DNA from: a bacterium
GTDB lineage: Archaea; Nanoarchaeota; Nanoarchaeia; Woesearchaeales; UBA10216
DNA: 5,673 nt
Direction of reading: 5' to 3'
NCBI GenBank assembly: GCA_024206195.1
Contig: JAAGZO010000507.1
Location: 1 to 5,673, forward strand
The notes beneath the pieces were generated by a model. The model did not search any database. It was not told the origin of the DNA and worked only from the letters and a program-made list of their open reading frames with translations. The first letter of the stretch is position 1, and each line of letters starts with the position of its first letter. The position numbers and the translations under genes are program-made. This document shows positions 5,389 to 5,673 of the stretch, one piece after another.

Positions 5389-5396
5389 CCACCAAA
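5381..5396 (+). terminator. Hairpin overlapping the stop of the DUF5754-like gene
   Basis: TTTGGTG (5381-5387) and CACCAAA (5390-5396) are perfect inverted arms around AC, and the stem can continue outward (TCTT with AAGA) past one bulged A. As RNA the loop would open to at least four bases. The TGA stop lies inside the left arm and centre. GGTGACCA here (5384-5391) also occurs in the hairpin after the first gene (161-168). Confidence 0.45.
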
Positions 5397-5438
5397 AGAA
5401 CCCCGCAGGCTTCTCTGATTCACATCGCAGATTGTCAA

Positions 5439-5517
5439 GTCGTCATCTATCAAGAACATACATATGTAGAAGAGAATTATATAAAAAATACAGGTTTTGG
5501 TTTTCGTTGGTAACGAC
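5439..5517. repeat. Dispersed repeat, copy C
   Basis: GTCGTCATCTATCAAG begins a 79-bp stretch that aligns gap-free with 2424-2502 of copy B, about 75% identical by hand count. The best-kept part is AGAGAATTATATAAAAAA (5471-5488). It lacks the right half with the GTTCTCC motifs seen in A and B. It lies about 50 nt after the DUF5754-like gene. Confidence 0.75.
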
Positions 5518-5600
5518 TTTTATAGATCATATAATTTATTCCATTACCAAATTTAGATTTTTTGTATCATATGAAACAGAACAAATATATTAATACAGAT

Positions 5601-5640
5601 GAGGGGTGCTTTTTGTGCATTTTTTACAGTAAATAATTAA
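5601..5640 (-). pseudogene. Decayed fragment resembling the 47-aa gene
   Basis: On the minus strand this segment matches codons 25-37 of the 47-aa gene (the part at 4575-4613): about 32 of 38 columns agree, with one inserted base. Translation in the matching frame gives a stop where the intact gene has Tyr28, and the insertion shifts the frame. No start or TATAGCA element is visible up to the window end. It is probably the remains of a duplicated copy, but it is short enough that chance or a shared non-coding element remains possible. Confidence 0.35.
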
Positions 5641-5673
5641 GGAATCGCGGGAAATGGGCGTTCTTGGGGCGAC

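Noticed and set aside
1..5673. tRNA genes or a CRISPR array
   Set aside because: I found no cloverleaf-like arms with a T-loop consensus and no regularly spaced short direct repeats; the repeats present are dispersed and of unequal length.

Overview
The window looks like a piece of a eukaryote-infecting double-stranded DNA virus, most likely from the giant-virus (Nucleocytoviricota) or polinton-like virus world, or an endogenous or metagenomic piece of one. The evidence is indirect. The DNA is AT-rich and no start codon has a Shine-Dalgarno sequence; instead short TATA-containing leaders abut the ATG. Genes are short, closely packed and change strand almost every time. Hairpins sit at or just after stop codons. 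The gene content is a tyrosine recombinase, two proteins with U1-type C2H2 zinc fingers, a multi-cysteine zinc protein, and a small protein resembling the viral DUF5754-type family. There is no capsid, polymerase or packaging gene here, so the lineage cannot be fixed. The standard genetic code fits, with TAA, TAG and TGA all used as stops.

Layout, left to right. 3-155 (+) is the 3' end of an unidentified gene, followed by a hairpin (163-192). 156-523 is a long non-coding stretch holding repeat copy A. 524-1501 (-) is a tyrosine recombinase, diverging across about 100 bp from 1605-2399 (+), a zinc-finger protein. 2400-2622 holds repeat copy B, between convergent genes. 2623-3357 (-) is a second zinc-finger protein, diverging from 3509-4528 (+), a cysteine-rich zinc protein; repeat copy D lies in that spacer. 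4538-4681 (-) is a 47-residue gene, easily overlooked, only 9 nt from its convergent neighbour. 4746-5084 (+) is a small basic/acidic protein and 5101-5388 (+) the DUF5754-like protein. 5389-5673 has a hairpin, repeat copy C and a decayed fragment resembling the 47-residue gene.

Two regulatory signals recur. Four genes (recombinase, both zinc-finger proteins and the 47-residue gene) have TATAGCA or TATAGCAA directly against the ATG. A second element, (T)ATATAAAAAACA, lies 40-60 nt upstream of two plus-strand genes and also inside repeat copies A, B and C. The two classes could mark different expression times, but that is inference.

The most unusual feature is a dispersed repeat. Copies A and B are colinear over about 159 bp with no indels (about 85% identical by hand count). 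Each carries two GTTCTCC motifs 30 bp apart at the 3' end of a minus-strand gene. The same motif in opposite orientation occurs twice on the other side of the recombinase gene, so that gene is bracketed by inverted motif pairs. This could be a recombination or mobility structure, a shared transcription-end element, or the remains of a duplicated gene tail; the sequence alone does not decide.
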